Shown piece after piece: positions 5,694 to 5,730 of a DNA stretch of 5,730 bases. The position numbers and the translations under genes are program-made. The DNA comes from Planctomycetota bacterium (GTDB lineage: Bacteria > Planctomycetota > MHYJ01 > JACPRB01). The stretch lies in the NCBI GenBank assembly GCA_023261405.1, contig JAHFOZ010000278.1, positions 1 to 5,730 of the forward strand. The letters are read 5' to 3'. Under the pieces are notes generated by a model. It was not told where the DNA came from. It saw only the letters and a list, made by a program, of their open reading frames with translations, and ran no database searches. The number at the start of each line of letters is the position of its first letter. Within the stretch, counting starts at the first letter, position 1.

Positions 5694-5709
5694 TCCTGTC
5701 GTCACAGGA
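5694..5709. repeat. Perfect short inverted repeat TCCTGT-CGTC-ACAGGA
   Basis: Six-base arms separated by four bases lie about 100 bp upstream of the LamG start. The symmetry fits a dimeric regulator site or a small hairpin, but a single copy with no other copy in the window gives little weight. The rest of 5599-5730 holds no other feature I can support. Confidence 0.25.
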
Positions 5710-5730
5710 CTGCCGCCCCTCTTCTCTTAC

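Noticed and set aside
5599..5730. Upstream extension of the LamG gene to the right edge
   Set aside because: The frame is open but has no ATG, GTG or TTG and does not resemble a signal peptide; the lipobox-bearing start at 5598 is better.
1..5730. CRISPR array, tRNA or rRNA gene, insertion sequence, or defence system
   Set aside because: No spaced direct repeats, cloverleaf, rRNA-like stretch, transposase or nuclease motif was seen on either strand by eye.

Overview
The window is high-GC bacterial chromosome with five recognisable protein genes, all apparently exported. It looks like a member of the Planctomycetota/PVC group. The main reason is the gene filling the left part, which has the hallmark N-terminal beta-propeller of the 'membrane-bound dehydrogenase' family followed by HEAT-type repeats, an architecture expanded in Planctomycetes and Verrucomicrobia. 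A secreted LamG-like lectin-fold lipoprotein and two secreted SGNH esterases fit this setting. I see no tRNA, rRNA, CRISPR array, insertion sequence or phage gene.

Layout, left to right: (1) positions 2170 down to the left edge, minus strand: 723 codons of a propeller/HEAT-repeat protein whose C-terminus lies outside the window. (2) A 267-bp divergent intergenic region (2171-2437) with a good sigma70-type promoter for the next gene, a 10-bp palindrome on its -10, a bulged hairpin, and a doubtful 44-codon minus-strand ORF with a signal-peptide-like start. (3) 2438-3046, plus strand: a small exported beta-sandwich protein. (4) A 37-bp convergent gap with a GC-rich hairpin. (5) 3084-3914, minus strand: SGNH/GDSL hydrolase. 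(6) A 112-bp divergent region with a TTGACA-N17-TAGCAT promoter rightward and an extended -10 leftward. (7) 4027-4725, plus strand: a second, different SGNH hydrolase resembling PAF-acetylhydrolase beta/gamma-type esterases. (8) Only 3 bp later, convergent, 4729-5598, minus strand: a LamG/concanavalin-like probable lipoprotein. (9) 5599-5730: its leader, with two inverted repeats and no recognisable gene.

The strands alternate strictly (- + - + -), so no two main genes can share an operon mRNA, and each gene needs its own promoter or a divergent one. The shared theme is an envelope or periplasmic set for binding and de-esterifying polymeric substrates (two esterases, a lectin-like fold, an ancillary beta-sandwich protein) beside a putative redox protein. 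A common catabolic role is inference from content and adjacency. I find no convincing new multi-gene system. The items most worth a second look are the compact divergent promoter region, the nearly abutting convergent genes, the hairpins in leaders, the C8 tract in the large gene and the possible small secreted peptide.
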